Below, piece after piece: positions 1 through 12,734 of a stretch of 64,000 bases of DNA. The translations under genes and the position numbers were made by a program. A model generated the notes under the pieces. The model made no database searches, had not been told where the DNA came from, and worked only from the letters and a program-made list of their open reading frames with translations. The stretch spans positions 14,100,501 to 14,164,500 of the forward strand of contig NC_044014.1 of NCBI RefSeq assembly GCF_900496995.4. Direction: 5' to 3'. Each line of letters begins with the position of its first letter. The first letter of the stretch is position 1. This DNA is from Aquila chrysaetos chrysaetos (lineage: Eukaryota; Chordata; Aves; Accipitriformes; Accipitridae).

Positions 1-1500
1 ATGAGATGACCAAAGTGCAGATTTAAAGTGCCATTGGTAATAAAAGGGTCAGTAATGTGTCACATTCAAAGACCGTGAAGTTCAAAAAGCTGAAGCCACT
101 TTTATACTTTTGGTCAAGGCTTAAGCCAAGTGCAGTTTGGCCAGGTCCCAAGCTGAGTTCCACACCTCTTAATGACTTAATTACCACATGCAGCTTGTTT
201 AGACAACTAAATGTCCTTTGATTAGTGTTCAGAAGGCAGAGTTATGGATGCTTCCTCTGTGCAGGGAGGAAATTATGCTTCATAAATACCTGTCTGACTA
301 AATATAAATACAAGCTCTGGGATTTAGGAGATGCATTGATGAATTCTGAAGAAGTCTTGATCCCCATTAACAAACACAGGACGTAGCCTTTGGAGCAGCA
401 GTGTAGTGCTGTATAGCAGCCATGTCCCTACACACCTTTAGAAATTTCCAGTATGGAACTTAAAAGAACAGAGGACGACCTTGACAGTATGCAGCTACAA
501 TCCCTCGAAAGGTCTGTGCAAAAATGTCTATAGGGTGAGAGAAGCTAAGGTGAATTCTGATTCTTATAAAGAAGCACAGGGCACCGAATGACACTGTCAT
601 GTTCAGTGGGAGGAAAAATCTTTACACAAGATATAGTTAAGATGTAAAAATCTTTGTTGTAGGACACTGTACCTACTAAGGTGTTGTACAGATTAAAAAA
701 CTAATTGGACAAATTAATGGAAAATATCCATCAAGGAATGATTGCAATGCTGCTGCTTTTTACTTAGGAAGTCTCCAGTGTACACCAGGAAAATATCTGC
801 ATATGCTTGTCCTGTTCACATCATCTTCCCAGGGCTGTTAAAATGGGCCATGGTGGAAGACAGGGTCGTGAGCTAGATGGAGTTTTGCTTTGACCCACCA
901 TGGCTGCTCTTCCACTCCAGTTCCTATTCAGTGAGAAGTCTGTAGGTGGTATACGTGGAAGAAATTTTGTTCCTTACTCAGGTTGGTGTATTTTTATTTA
1001 TTAATAGTGCTGCCTTCTGAATAGACCATAAGTATCTATGGGGCTGGCAAGGCAGTTCAGACTGTTGACTTGAGCAGTTTTGAGCTAGTTTGTATTAGCT
1101 GGGAGTTTAGCCCCTTGTATTGCAAGCAGCAAAATATGCTTAGCTTTTAGCCAGCTTTGCAGAGACATCAGCAGGTGCTGTGTAACTTCCTGTAAGAAAA
1201 TGCCAAAACAGATCTCAGATCATGTATCAGAAAGTACTGCCATAACAGTTCATTTTCTCTGACATAAGCCTTCACAGCTTTGTCTGTCTGGGATCTAAAT
1301 AGTTAATCTACCTGAGCAAATAGGTAGGATCATTTTTTCTTTCAATAAAGTTTGATTCCTGGAGGCAGATCTTTTTTTCCAGTGAGTGTCAGGTAATTGG
1401 AAGGGTAGGGTGAGGCAGGAAACCACGACACGCCCTTGTTGGGACTTGTTTAAGAGCACAGGAATAGAAAAGGAGAAGAAGGGCGAGAATAAAACAGGTT
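1..1500. other. 5' flank of COL17A1, no gene recognised
   Basis: AT-rich unique-looking sequence with no convincing coding exon in either strand. An AATAAA at 1344-1349 stands alone without a recognisable upstream gene. The last 100 bases carry the p53-family-like half-sites listed separately. Confidence 0.5.
1432..1451 (+). promoter_or_regulatory. Possible p63/p53-family response element
   Basis: Two CTTG cores at 1435-1438 and 1445-1448 are exactly 10 bp apart, the spacing of tandem RRRCWWGYYY half-sites. The right half (GGACTTGTTT, 1442-1451) is a perfect match; the left half (GCCCTTGTTG) has three mismatches outside the core. It lies about 120 bp before a TATA box. p63 is a master regulator of basal keratinocytes, where COL17A1 is expressed; binding here is inference. 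Confidence 0.35.
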
Positions 1501-1566
1501 AAATAAAGAAGAGGTGAACATTTTTGGATGATCACTCAGATTCCACACACCTTTGGAAGGACATGA

Positions 1567-1572
1567 TATAAA
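1567..1572 (+). promoter_or_regulatory. TATA box of the putative COL17A1 promoter
   Basis: TATAAA followed by G, in the context gatataaagtg. About 85 bases downstream is a strong splice donor (CCAG|GTAAGT at 1652/1653), as expected for a short non-coding first exon. Identification rests on this spacing and on the position 5' of the start-codon exon. Confidence 0.5.
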
Positions 1573-1596
1573 GTGTAGGTGGCACATTTTGGTAGA

Positions 1597-1652
1597 AAGG
1601 AAACAGTTGAGGAGAAAAACAGATTTTCAGTTCAGTAACCAAAGCAATCCAG
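1597..1652 (+). other. COL17A1: Putative non-coding exon 1 of COL17A1 (5' UTR)
   Basis: The start is an estimate, about 30 bp downstream of the TATA box. The end is a consensus donor, AATCCAG|GTAAGTT. There is no ATG in the stretch, so it would be pure 5' UTR spliced to the acceptor at 6238/6239. Mammalian COL17A1 also has a non-coding first exon. 5' transcript ends would confirm or move this exon. Confidence 0.45.
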
Positions 1653-4600
1653 GTAAGTTACATTACTAAAAAAAAGGAGAAGAAACAAGTATCCTTTATT
1701 TTCCGTCTTCCAGATTCCTTGAAGAACAAGGTTGTATTGTCAGGCAAAATAGAGGAGGTGTTACATTTTTCTGTGGGGAATACAATGTAAAAATAAGATG
1801 GTGTAAAAGCTGGGTCATTTTGGGTTTGTGTTTGTCAGTGAATACAGCTCTTTTAAAGTGAGTATCAAGTGAAAAGAGTATACCTGCGGGGAGATAAGAA
1901 ATGTGAAGCCTAGCTCTGGGTATATTTTTAATGCGTTTTGTGAAACTACCGTGCAAATAGATAAAGTTTAGCTGAATGTTCTCTGTTCCGTAAGGGTACC
2001 AGCATGGTGAAATGCAGATCATCTGTTGGCTGTTTTTAAAACTGAGCAGATCTGAAATGTGCTTGGAGGAATATGGTAAATTGGAGCTTCAGATGGTGGG
2101 TGCAGGGTACGATATTGAGGAATTGATCTCTATCCTGAGAATGCCTGGAACTGCTTCTGACTGAAAGTTTGTGTTGCCATGGACCTTGCCTCTGACGAGT
2201 AGGTTTATTTATCAGCAGTGACTCATTGATTATGACTTTGGGCCACATTTTTGTCATGGAAGATTAGGAGGCACTGTAAGGTGTTTCTGAAGCTTTGTCA
2301 CAATAACTCAGAAAAGTCTGATCTGAGAATCAGTTTTGAATCCTTTCTGCAGCAGGTCTGGCAATTTGAACATAGTGGCATGAGGTAAAAGACCTGTCTT
2401 CTTTTCCTGTCTTTGGACTGACTTGTAGAGTGACTTTGGGGAAGTTACTTCTCCTTCTGTGACTAGTTTCTTCATCTGTGAAATGGTGACAGCAGCACAT
2501 TCCTGTTCTGCAAACATTTTTTTTTTTTACAATACCAGATTGTTTTTCTCCCTTTCTGTGCCAGAGGCAAGAAGTTTGTGCAGGTCAGAATGGCCTTGCT
2601 TTGGCCTGTTTCTCTTTGGGGAGCACAATTAAGTAGAGACAGTGAGGACACATTTTTGAAAGGAAGGCACCTGGCAGTGCAGAGTGAAGTCTGGGCAGTG
2701 CTCCTGCTTGTGCTCTGGGAAATGAGCACATATTGGTGTCAAAGAAGGCAGGTCAGGTTCTGGGCAGAGCAGCATTTGGCTTCTACAGCATGTCCAAGCT
2801 TTGGCTGGGCATCTAACCTGCTTCCCTGGCATTAGCATCATTTCAGTGAGTCTACAAAATAAGCAGGTTTGGAAGCATGATTTGGTTGATTCGATTCTGA
2901 CTGTGTTGGTTTTGGTAGAATAACCAGAAAGGAACAGCATTTAAAGCAGAATGAGAAGGTCAGATTCATAGACTGTGGGGTGAAAGAGAGATAAGGGGGC
3001 ATTTTTTAACCAGTTCTATTAGTCCAGGACAGTGGCACCTGAAAGGCTTGATTATGAGGAAGGGGCACCCTAAGAGACATTTGGTATGATGGGAGACATG
3101 GCATTTGCTTTTAACAGTCAGTGACATGGTTTGGAGGCATCTACTGAGTCTCAGAGTATTTGTGATCAGACGGTTCCACTGACATTAAATATTAGTAATC
3201 TCAGCACCTGCTGGTGCCTCTTTCTCCTAATGGAGTGTCTCACAGCAGGAGCCTTATTAATGGAGGGAAGAAAGACCTGAAAGGATGTGCTGTGAGAGTG
3301 TAACAGCAATCTGACATGAAAACTGGAAGGACATTGTGGAGGAATAAAAGAATCTGAAAATTTTACCATTAAAATATGTCTTTGTGGCTATTCCCCTCCC
3401 CTCTGAAAAATGTCTGTAACAAACTTTATTACCATTGCACACAATACCTAAATTCTAAAATAATAAGAGGGGTTTGAATGTCCCATCTCAGACTGGCTTA
3501 GCGTCCTTGCCAACGTGCTGCACTGCAGTCAGGTGGAACAGGGGGTGCAGGAGGCACCCTGCAGTGTCGGGTTTATGTGGAAAGCGCAGATCTAAGCTTG
3601 CCTTGCAAAGCTGGGCAGCTATTACTATCCTGCTTTTCAGTGCTGTACAGACAGGAAGCAGTGTGCACAAGCATGGCAGTGCTAGACTTCTCCTGGTTCC
3701 TAGTGCCATTGAGGTCTGCAAGTTGCCTGTTTTTGTGGGTGCCACAAGCGCACTACAACCCCTGAGCTTATGTTAAGGCAGCCATAGGGTTGCCCTGTCT
3801 TATGCTGTCTGCACTGTTTGAGAGTGATCCCACTTCACAAGTTTCTGCTTGTTTCATCAGAGATCAATTGCAGGTGGCAGTGCATCAGAGATCTCATCAG
3901 AGATGATTGCAGGTGGCTTCTCTGATTCAACAGCACTATTGCTTTGCCACAGACATAGCCCACAGCTATGTCTTTGTGAATCCAGATAGGAGCTGGTGAA
4001 ATGAGTCAGTCCTGGCAGATAATGGAAATACAGCTCAATCAGCCTGCTGGAGCCTGGGCTAGCTTTTGCATTCATGTGGCAAACACACATGCAACATAGA
4101 TCAAAATGCATCATGTGCTGGGGCTAGCCTGTGGCATGTGTGGCTCCAAAGATGTGGTTTAACCTCTTGTTATTGGTATCAGAGCAAGATATTTGCCTTT
4201 CTCAAGGGAAGGCAAAGATGCAGAGGGTACATTCACTCCATGGTGGTGCTGGCCTCTTCCCCATCCATAACCAGCACCGCTTCCCAATATTGGAGTTCTG
4301 GGGCTACAAAGCAGTAGGAAAGCAGTTTCCAAATACAAAGCTGTGTTTGCTGCCAAAAACACTGGCAAACCCAACGGTGCTGACATATAGACAACAGCTT
4401 GCAGCATCTGTTTTTAGGGAAGGAGCTTTAAAGATGCTTCCACTTTTGATGCAGTAAGGAAGAGTGAATGACCAGGAGCCCTGCCATTGCAGGGGACTGT
4501 CATCCTGCTGGAGGAGGAACTCTCCTAACCCATATAGCTCCAGTCTTGCATAGGCCTTGGAATCAACACCCTGGATAATCCCTTGGAAATCCCCAGTGTT

Positions 4601-6238
4601 AGCAAGCACTGTAAGGGTTGGGTAGCATCCTGCTGCCAAGGTTGTGTAAGGACTTGGATGTGGCCTCAGGAGCCCCGTTTACAGGGCTTCTTAGCCAAGC
4701 TCAGGGTCTGAGGTGCAAAGAGTGAGGGCTATGGGCACTGTGGGTGTTCTCTGCAAAGTTCAGCTGAGTCTGTGTTAGGAGGCTAATGTGGCTTGACTGA
4801 TGGTGTGCCTTCTACACTCAAATTGTTCCTGTCCAGCTCTGGGAATAGCAGGAGCTGCTCAAAGACAGAACTGAATCTGAACTTCAGATATTCCTTCAGA
4901 TTCTCTGCTGCATCCTGCCTTGTGTCATTATTTATGCATGCACAGTACAAGCATAACGTCAAGGGGGCTACTTGGTAGGCACTTTGTGGAAGGATAAGTG
5001 GAATCATGAGGATAAAACTCAAATGGTAGCTGAATTGGAGAGCACAGTCTTGGGTTCTGCCTCAAGCTGGGCTCTAAAAGTTGGAAGGAATTTTGCCCAA
5101 AGCTTTTTCTTAGACTCAGCCTGTTAAGTGTGTAGTTTTGGTACAGCTGGGCCTTCAGTTTTAGGGAAGGGTCTTCAAATGCAGTGGAGAGTTTTGGCCT
5201 ATTATCACCTTGTGCACAAATTAAAATCTTTTCCTTCTCATTGTTTGCAGCTGCACAAGTTGAAATGTTATCTTAGAGAGACTAGGAGTGAGCAACTGTG
5301 TATTTCCTTCTGACAGAAGTGTTTTCTCTTCTGGCTGATGTTTCGTTTCCAGAATTACAATGTTTTTTTGTGGTACTCCTGCCTTGGCAGACAGTCATAC
5401 CTCTGCTAGAGACTGTAATTTTGACTAGAGAGGGAAGAAGCGTATGCACAGCATTCACAGCAGTGATTCCAATACTGTGTAGACTGACCTGAGCTGATGT
5501 TAAATTAGATCAGATTCCAGAGCCACAGACAGGGCCTCCAAACCATCTCTGCTCTGCCTGTAGAGCAAGATAAAGCACTTCCTACCTTAAGTTCCTTGCT
5601 GCTGAAAATAGCTATTTTAAAGGTACCTCCAGTGTTTTTCTGCTTCACTAAAGTCAGTGCTGTGGCTTTAGCATCAATGTACCCTGAGAATGCACAGTAT
5701 TACTGTCAACAGTGCAACAGTATGTCTGCTCAGGTTTTTCTGGCAGTACTGACATGGTGTAGGTAGCTTAACTCCTGCAAGTGCCTGCATTTCTAATCCT
5801 GTACTGTTGAGTCCTGCCCAGAGCAGATGTGTGGGAGTGGTGTTTGGATCCTGTGGTTTTGATCAAGCCTTTATAGGGGCACAACTGGAGACCATAATGT
5901 AGTGCCACAAAGTCTGGATATAAATTCAGGTCTGAACTTCTCCAGCACTGAGTGGGTTTGTTTCAATTGCCCCTATCTCACCTGTTGGCTTTAGAACCTG
6001 TACTGCTGTTTCAGCTCTGCTGCGTTGTGCAGCATCCAATTTTGTAGGCAAGTGGTGCTGGTCTATTAGTAATACTCACATGGCTCTGGAAAGGCACTGT
6101 AAACTTCCTGGCATAGATGTCTTCCAGGCAGTCTAGTCCCCAGCTGAAGGGAAAAAAAGTGGTTGGACTTGTGGGGAGCTGTTGTCATCTCCTACTGTTC
6201 ACAGAGCTCTGAGGGCAGTCTCTCTGTTTTCCCTGCAG
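1653..6238 (+). other. Putative COL17A1 intron 1
   Basis: This 4.6 kb holds no recognisable exon. It contains an AP-1-type heptamer TGAGTCA at 4002-4008 and a small direct repeat at 3854-3917. Short open frames on both strands have no recognisable homology and no codon-use signal that I can see. Confidence 0.45.
3854..3917. repeat. Short direct repeat in intron 1
   Basis: A unit of about 24 bp beginning TCATCAGAGAT and ending TTGCAGGTGGC occurs at 3854-3878 and again at 3894-3917 with one short indel difference. It is a local duplication of unknown significance. Confidence 0.7.
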
Positions 6239-6304
6239 GTGGCAATGGTATGGATTCTGTAACAAAGAAAACGAGGCAAGATGGATCAGAAGTTTCTGAA
6301 AGAC
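6239..6304 (+). CDS. COL17A1: COL17A1 exon 2: start codon exon
   Basis: Acceptor ccctgcag, then 11 nt of 5' UTR and ATG at 6250-6252 with G at -3 and G at +4. Encodes [18 protein letters not shown] (residues 1-18); mammals have a near-identical N-terminus. Donor gtaagg. Confidence 0.93.
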
Positions 6305-9300
6305 GTAAGGAGAACATTTTTAATTTGTTACACATCAAAAATCCCAGAAGCAGATGTGCAGTTTTGTAAGGCATTGAAGGCTGACCAGAGGTCCAGAACT
6401 AAATTCTGCACCTGTCCCTGGTCTCTCTGTTGAAGTCAGAATAAGGAATAGAATGGGCCAAGATCAGACATTTAGAGACATGTAGCATGACCTGATTGTT
6501 TAACCACAGATGACTGCCCTGTGGTAACACGTCTAGCCAGTAGTGCAGACATTTGGATTCTCCTACTACCTCTGATATCAATGCCCTGTGTGGCCTAGAA
6601 AATGTTCTTTAGATATCTTTTTTTGCTGCATGTAAAACAGAGGATAAGTTTCCTGCTGGCATTATGGGAATTAGCTAGTAGGAAGCTAGTAAGGGGTCTG
6701 ACCATGGGCTTTGCTGTTACAGCAATGGCTGTGGTTTAGAAGTACCCAGAAATAATAATACTTCCATGTTTTACAGGGATCTTGTAAGGAAAAAAAGTCT
6801 TTCGTGGCAGTGATGTTCTTAGTTACTGTAGAGTTAGAAAGGCCTGCAAACAGACAGCATAGTGTGCTAATGAGACTGCAGCCCCTAGGCAGTGTGGTCT
6901 TAAGGGACTTTTCTTTAAATAAGTCAACCTTCTTTAAATAAGTCATGCTCTTTCATGGAAATTAAGTAGAATATTGATCTTGTTTGGCTATATTAACATG
7001 CCATTACTTCTGCACCCTTTTCTTTCCTCAGTTATTACAGAGACTGTAACCACAAGACTGACGTCCTTGCCGCCCAGTAAGTAATTGTCAGTCATTACAT
7101 TACTTCTGCTCAGTGTTCTGTGCCCCTCCATGCTATTGAACTGTATTATTTCCATAAATCACTGGGTGCAGCAGGTCTTGGTGCAGAAAGACTTGCACCC
7201 AAAGAGAAGCTATTTTCAGAAATGCCTCTCCCAAAATACTTGTTACTGGAGACAAGGAGCAATATGTGGGGAGTTGTCTGGGTATTGTCAGAAACAAAGC
7301 CTCACAGTCCACTAAGACTGGTAGACCAGACTTTCCAAGGGCTTAAGCCCAGATATAGGGCCTCCAGTGGTGACTGTCTCTTGGGGACAAGGGTCAAAAG
7401 CGATGGGTCTGCAGCCTCCACTGCTGGGGCTGCAGTGTATTCCCCTCTCATCTTACCCAGTTGACAACAGCAAGTGAATCTTTTTGGGTAATATTAGACG
7501 TCACAGGTGATTTCTACCTCTGTAGGGAAGTACAAGTACCAAGTAGGGAAGAATCCTTCATGCTCTTTGTACCACCATACTCTTGATTACCTTGCTGCAG
7601 CTTGTGTTGGAAAGGAATTGCATTATCATCTCATTTATGATGAGGGTTAACAGGAGTATCCTTCAGTCCATGTATGGAGCAAAACTTGAATACAAACCTT
7701 CAGGGTCTGCAGTGTGAATGCTATCTGCTCTGCCAAGACACTTCCCTGCAGTTCTGATATCTCACCAGATGTGAAGCTATACTTGTAATTGAGTGTGAGG
7801 ACAGTCTTGCAGTGTCCTTGCTCTTCTCATCTTTTACCCTGAGAGAATGTCTCATTTTGTGCTCATCTCTTCCAGAAGGAGGGAGCAGCAGTGGGCTCAA
7901 AACATCATCCCACACTGGAGGGAGCGGAGTGGAAAAGAGGTCTTACACCCATGGCAGCAGCTATGTAACTTCAAGTAAGGAATGAAGACATTGCACAGTG
8001 AGCAAACAGACAGCAAGGCAGCATAAATGGTCTGAGGAGAGATTCAGGGCAGGGAAGTAGGATAAGCCAGAGGCAAGGAAAACAGAGTTTATGAAAGTAG
8101 AAGTGGCAAATACTCAAAGCAAAGCTATTACTTCCCTAAAGTTGAGTGTGAGGATGGGTGAGTAAATGGCAAAATTCTCATTTTCCACAGGGAAAACTTG
8201 ATTTCAGGAGAAAAACAACAAAAAATGCCATTCCCACTGTTGTTAAGAAGTCATTCGGAAACCAAATTTCCCTTCTTTCAGGATTTCCAAATCACAGACT
8301 TTCTGACCATTTTTGTTCAAAAGACAGTTTTGATTAATCTTTTTGTTGATCTTGCTGAAGATAGATTACTATTAAAGAATTTCCTAGAAAATATTTTCTT
8401 GTGTGTGTCCATCCGTGGCTTTAGCACTTTGAAGAGTCTGCCAGATTTTCTGGATGTGCTAAATCAGTATGTGCTGTCTACTCCATAAAAACAGGGTTCT
8501 TCTCTAACAGCATTCTTTGTCCAGCTGTTAGATTGTCATAGCAAAGGTTCCCGAAGAATAAGCTTCCTAAGCAGGTTTCTGGCACACCTGTCTCTCTGTC
8601 CCCAGTGGGACAGACTGCATAACTATGCTTGCAGAAAACATTCTCCATGCTCCAAAAGAGCTGACAAACCAAATAGAGTGAAGCACAGTTTGGAAGCTCA
8701 ACAGGAGAATTAGCCATACCCAATAGATCTGACAGACACCTCCATACCAATTAAAGCCAGAGTTTGGAATCACTTTGCCTCAGGGCAGATGTGAAGTAAC
8801 TCCAGTGAAGATGTCAGTCTAATTGTCTGGACTGGCACCAGTCTGAGAACTGAAACCAGCCCTGCAAACTCAGACAACTCTGCAGGATTGTCATCTTCCT
8901 CATTATTTCTTTTCAGTGTGTGGAGGAAGAGAAAAGTATCTGAACTTCAGAGATAATGAGTTCTTGAAGTTTCACAGAGCATTTTCTAATCTCTGCTTTC
9001 CCACTCCTCTTGCAAAATGCTTCCAACGGAGGTCTACTTGTCACAGTAGTTCTTTCTGCTGAATTAAATGGAAAAGTTACCGAACAAAACAGGTCCTTGT
9101 AGAGGGGAAAGTTGGCAAGAAAACACTCTGTTGAGATCACAAGGGCATGCTCTTTTTGCAGTGATGGGTAAACAATAGCCAGTCTGATCCTGCTGATCAG
9201 CGTGATCAACGTTGCACTTTGCCACAGGGTTCCCTTTTTGCTGCATTCTGATCATGCTCCAGCATTAGATTTCATATAAGAGTATGAACACATTCTCCAC

Positions 9301-12300
9301 AGCACTGATGCGAATTAGGAAGGAAAATTCTTTCCTCTGTCTAAATATAACAGTCACTAATAACCTCCAGGCTGTCTTGGTCCTGATGCACACCTCAATC
9401 ACTTCTCTAGAAAATGGACTGACAAAGGCATGACTAAGTGAGAGTGTGGATAGCTGCTCTGGAAGGGAAGCAGACTCATCTCTGCTTCCTGTATCTCATG
9501 AACTGCATCCTTTAGCACTTTGAGTTTGGCTTAACAATCATCTCCTGTTTTTTGTGGCCTATGCCATATAACACTTGAGTTTAGAGGTGGATCTGTATCC
9601 AAACCAAAACCCAGCACCATCCAGAGCCAGATTTATTCCTGCTCAAGGGAGATGGCTCATTCATCCCCCTAGGCCAAAACCTGCTGTCATATATATCATT
9701 GACAAGATTTGTTTTGAAACCACAAAGATAACCAATACTTCTCTCTGCACTGAATGCTGAGGACAGTCAGAGTTAGACCCAAATGTGGTTCTTGCCCATC
9801 TCTAGTTGTGAGGTACCAATGCAAATTTGTCCAGCTCAGCAGACAGTAATATAAAGCACCCAGGGCATCCAGGGTGTACATCCAGGGCGTATCTTCAATT
9901 TGCTGAGGGCGTTTTGTTTTACCTATAGGTGGAAGTGGTAGGTTGAATTCATCATCATCCTCTGGCTACAGACAAACCCAGTCTCCCAGCTCTACTCTCA
10001 CCAAATCACCTGGCTCAACATTTGAAAGAAAAACCTATGTCAACCGCCATGCAACATATGAAGGTATCACAGAATATGACATAGAAAGGAGGCAATATGT
10101 AGTGCACTCTGAGGTCACATTAATGCAGAATTGTCCCAAACAGCACAGGAATCCCATTGTGGTTTTCCTAGGAAATAAGCCATCAGGGACACATTTTAAT
10201 GTTTAACTCCTATTTATAATAATGCTCATTCCTAAAAGGAGTTATGGCATATTTTTGTTGAAAGACATTAGAAGCTCTTTCATGTAATTCTGAATAGCTC
10301 TGTTTTTTAAATGGAAATATTTGTTGCCCACTGGGATTACACAGTTACCAGGAAGACATGTTCTGAAAGCTTTTAATGATCTTGTACAAAGTATTAATGA
10401 ACACCTTTCTGTTCTTTGCAGGGAGCTCCAGTGCCAACTCTTCTCCCGAGTTTCCCAGAAAAGAGTTTGGTATGTAATTTTTAGAGCTCTTCCTCTGAAC
10501 ATTATGGCAAGGTCATGCGAGTTGGTGGCTACGGTGGCTTTTTGCACATTGCTGTGTCTTGCTCTACCTATGCTGACTATGTATTGGGCAGCCAGTGCAG
10601 CTCCACTCCATGACTTCGGAAGAGTTATTTGGGATTTACATTAACAGCTGACAGCAGGGTCTCTAGTTGATACATATTCAAACAGAGGGTGCATACTGTA
10701 TATCTGCTACCCTCAACTGCTTTTGTGATGCTCCCCATATGGCATGGGACATGGACAGGAGAACATAGACATCGGATGCTTCATAACATTTCTCCCTGCC
10801 CCCCATACCCATAGCTGGGAGAACAGCTCCAAGCAAGAAAGCCAAAGCTCTTAGGATTTTGAGCCATTGCTGGATATACTTTTCCAGTACCTCTTTTCTA
10901 GGCTTCAACATGTTTATATGGAAAGCTGAACTGGCTATCAAGTGATATATTTACACTGAACATTGTCGGCAGATATGAGCTTGCCTGTCCAAACTCTGAG
11001 CTGCCGATTTTACTCAGTGCAGATAGTGAAACAGTATGATGAGGCCATCTTTCTGGCTCAGAGAAGAGGCAGGGTTTCACAGTGCCTAACTTTGGTTGGT
11101 GGGGTAAACAGGCCTATTAGCTGCCTTTTGGCCTGTTGAAATGGGAGATCACCATCTATGAACAACATTTATGTGTACAAAAAGAAACGGCAGTTGGTCC
11201 AGAAATGCTAAAGGTGCTACTGATTCTTTAAGATACCTTACAGTCTAAAGGGGTCCTGGTAAAAACTCCAAGCGTTCAATTTCCCCAGTTGTGCCCCAAC
11301 TAAAGGTTATTGTCTGAATCTGAGCACTCTGAGCAAGATCCATGTGTTCATTTTCAGAGATGTCACAGACAGTAAAGCCTAATACTGCTTTTCTCTCATT
11401 GCTGTTCACAGCATCTGCCTCCACGAGAGGGAGAAGCCAAAGTCGAGGTAAGTGATACTGTTCTTTTAGAAGCCTCTTTTGTTTTATTCAGTATGATTCA
11501 GGGTGTGTTAAATGGACCTATTTCTTAGCTGGAATCAACCAGTTTAAGTGTAGATCAGTCAGATGAGGTACGTGGATTTACACCACTGTAGATGTGAACC
11601 ATTTATCTGTAAGCAATTGCTTAAACGAGCTCGGTGTAAAAATTGATCCTAGAGAAGGTCGTGGTGGTTTGGACTGTGTTAGAAAGGAGGATCTACTTGA
11701 GGACCTGGACATCTGGGAGCATAGCAGACAGTCTTCCATTTTGTCTGTTTATGGTAGTGAACTCAGTCCATCCATGCTCTGTGATCTGCCTCTGACATAT
11801 TTACAGTAATTGTATTCGTGTTCCTCTTACTGCGATCTATCTTACAAACCATAAGGCCATACCCTGAAACGATCTCATGCTGGTAGTGAGGAGATGGTGA
11901 GGAAATTATGGACTTGCTGTGGTCTGTTTAGCCAGATCACTGTAAAGCTCTGCATTGTTTAAATCATTCAGCTCTTCTAATAATTTATTAACAGCGTTGG
12001 GGAAAGAAGGATTATATTGCTTGTAAGAGTGTAATATCTGTTCCCAGCTGCTTGAAGAGGAAACTATAATGTCACTTTATCCGAGTTAATTTTAGCAGTG
12101 GATATAAATCAAAGTGCGCTCTTGCACACTCCTCCTGGAGAATGTCACAGTTACCAATTATTCTACCTCAGATCTTCACAGTCTCCTCTAGCACACTACA
12201 CACCTGAGCCCCCAGCAGAACTAGGCCATACATAATAAAACAGACACCAGAGAATCAGCTCCAGCTTCTCGTATTACTTCAGAAAATAATTCCAATCCAT

Positions 12301-12694
12301 CAGCTTCTCCACATGAATGCCAAAGCTAGTGTTTCTTTTATAGTGCAGGCACTGTCAGATTTCATCTTGAGAAGCATGTATCACATGTCCTGGCTGGCCA
12401 GTTTGCTTGTGGGTAGCAAGGTTAAAGGCTTGCCCCACCCAAATCACATTAACTCTATAGTCTCTTGTGCTGGGCAGTAAAAGTCAGTAATAAAATCGAG
12501 TACCTGGTGAGAATGTTTGCTTAAAACTGGCCTGGTTACATTCAGTGAACCAAAAGAGAAGTCAGCAGGTTGTAAGAGACTAAATCGTACAGCCCATTGT
12601 AGAGATGACAGTGTGACTTTTACCCAAGAAGTGATAGGGAATTTGTGTATTTAGTAAGCTTCTTTTGGGTCTCTATGTTTTTGCCCAGAAGGAC

Positions 12695-12734
<40 letters not shown>

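Noticed and set aside
1344-1349. AATAAA that could end an upstream plus-strand gene
   Set aside because: No coding sequence upstream of it in the window and no other supporting signal.
4002-4008. AP-1 consensus TGAGTCA in intron 1
   Set aside because: A lone 7-mer is expected by chance in a window this size; kept only as a note in the intron description.
9855-9895. Three short 'catccaggg' copies before exon 5
   Set aside because: Too short and imperfect to call a tandem repeat or functional element.
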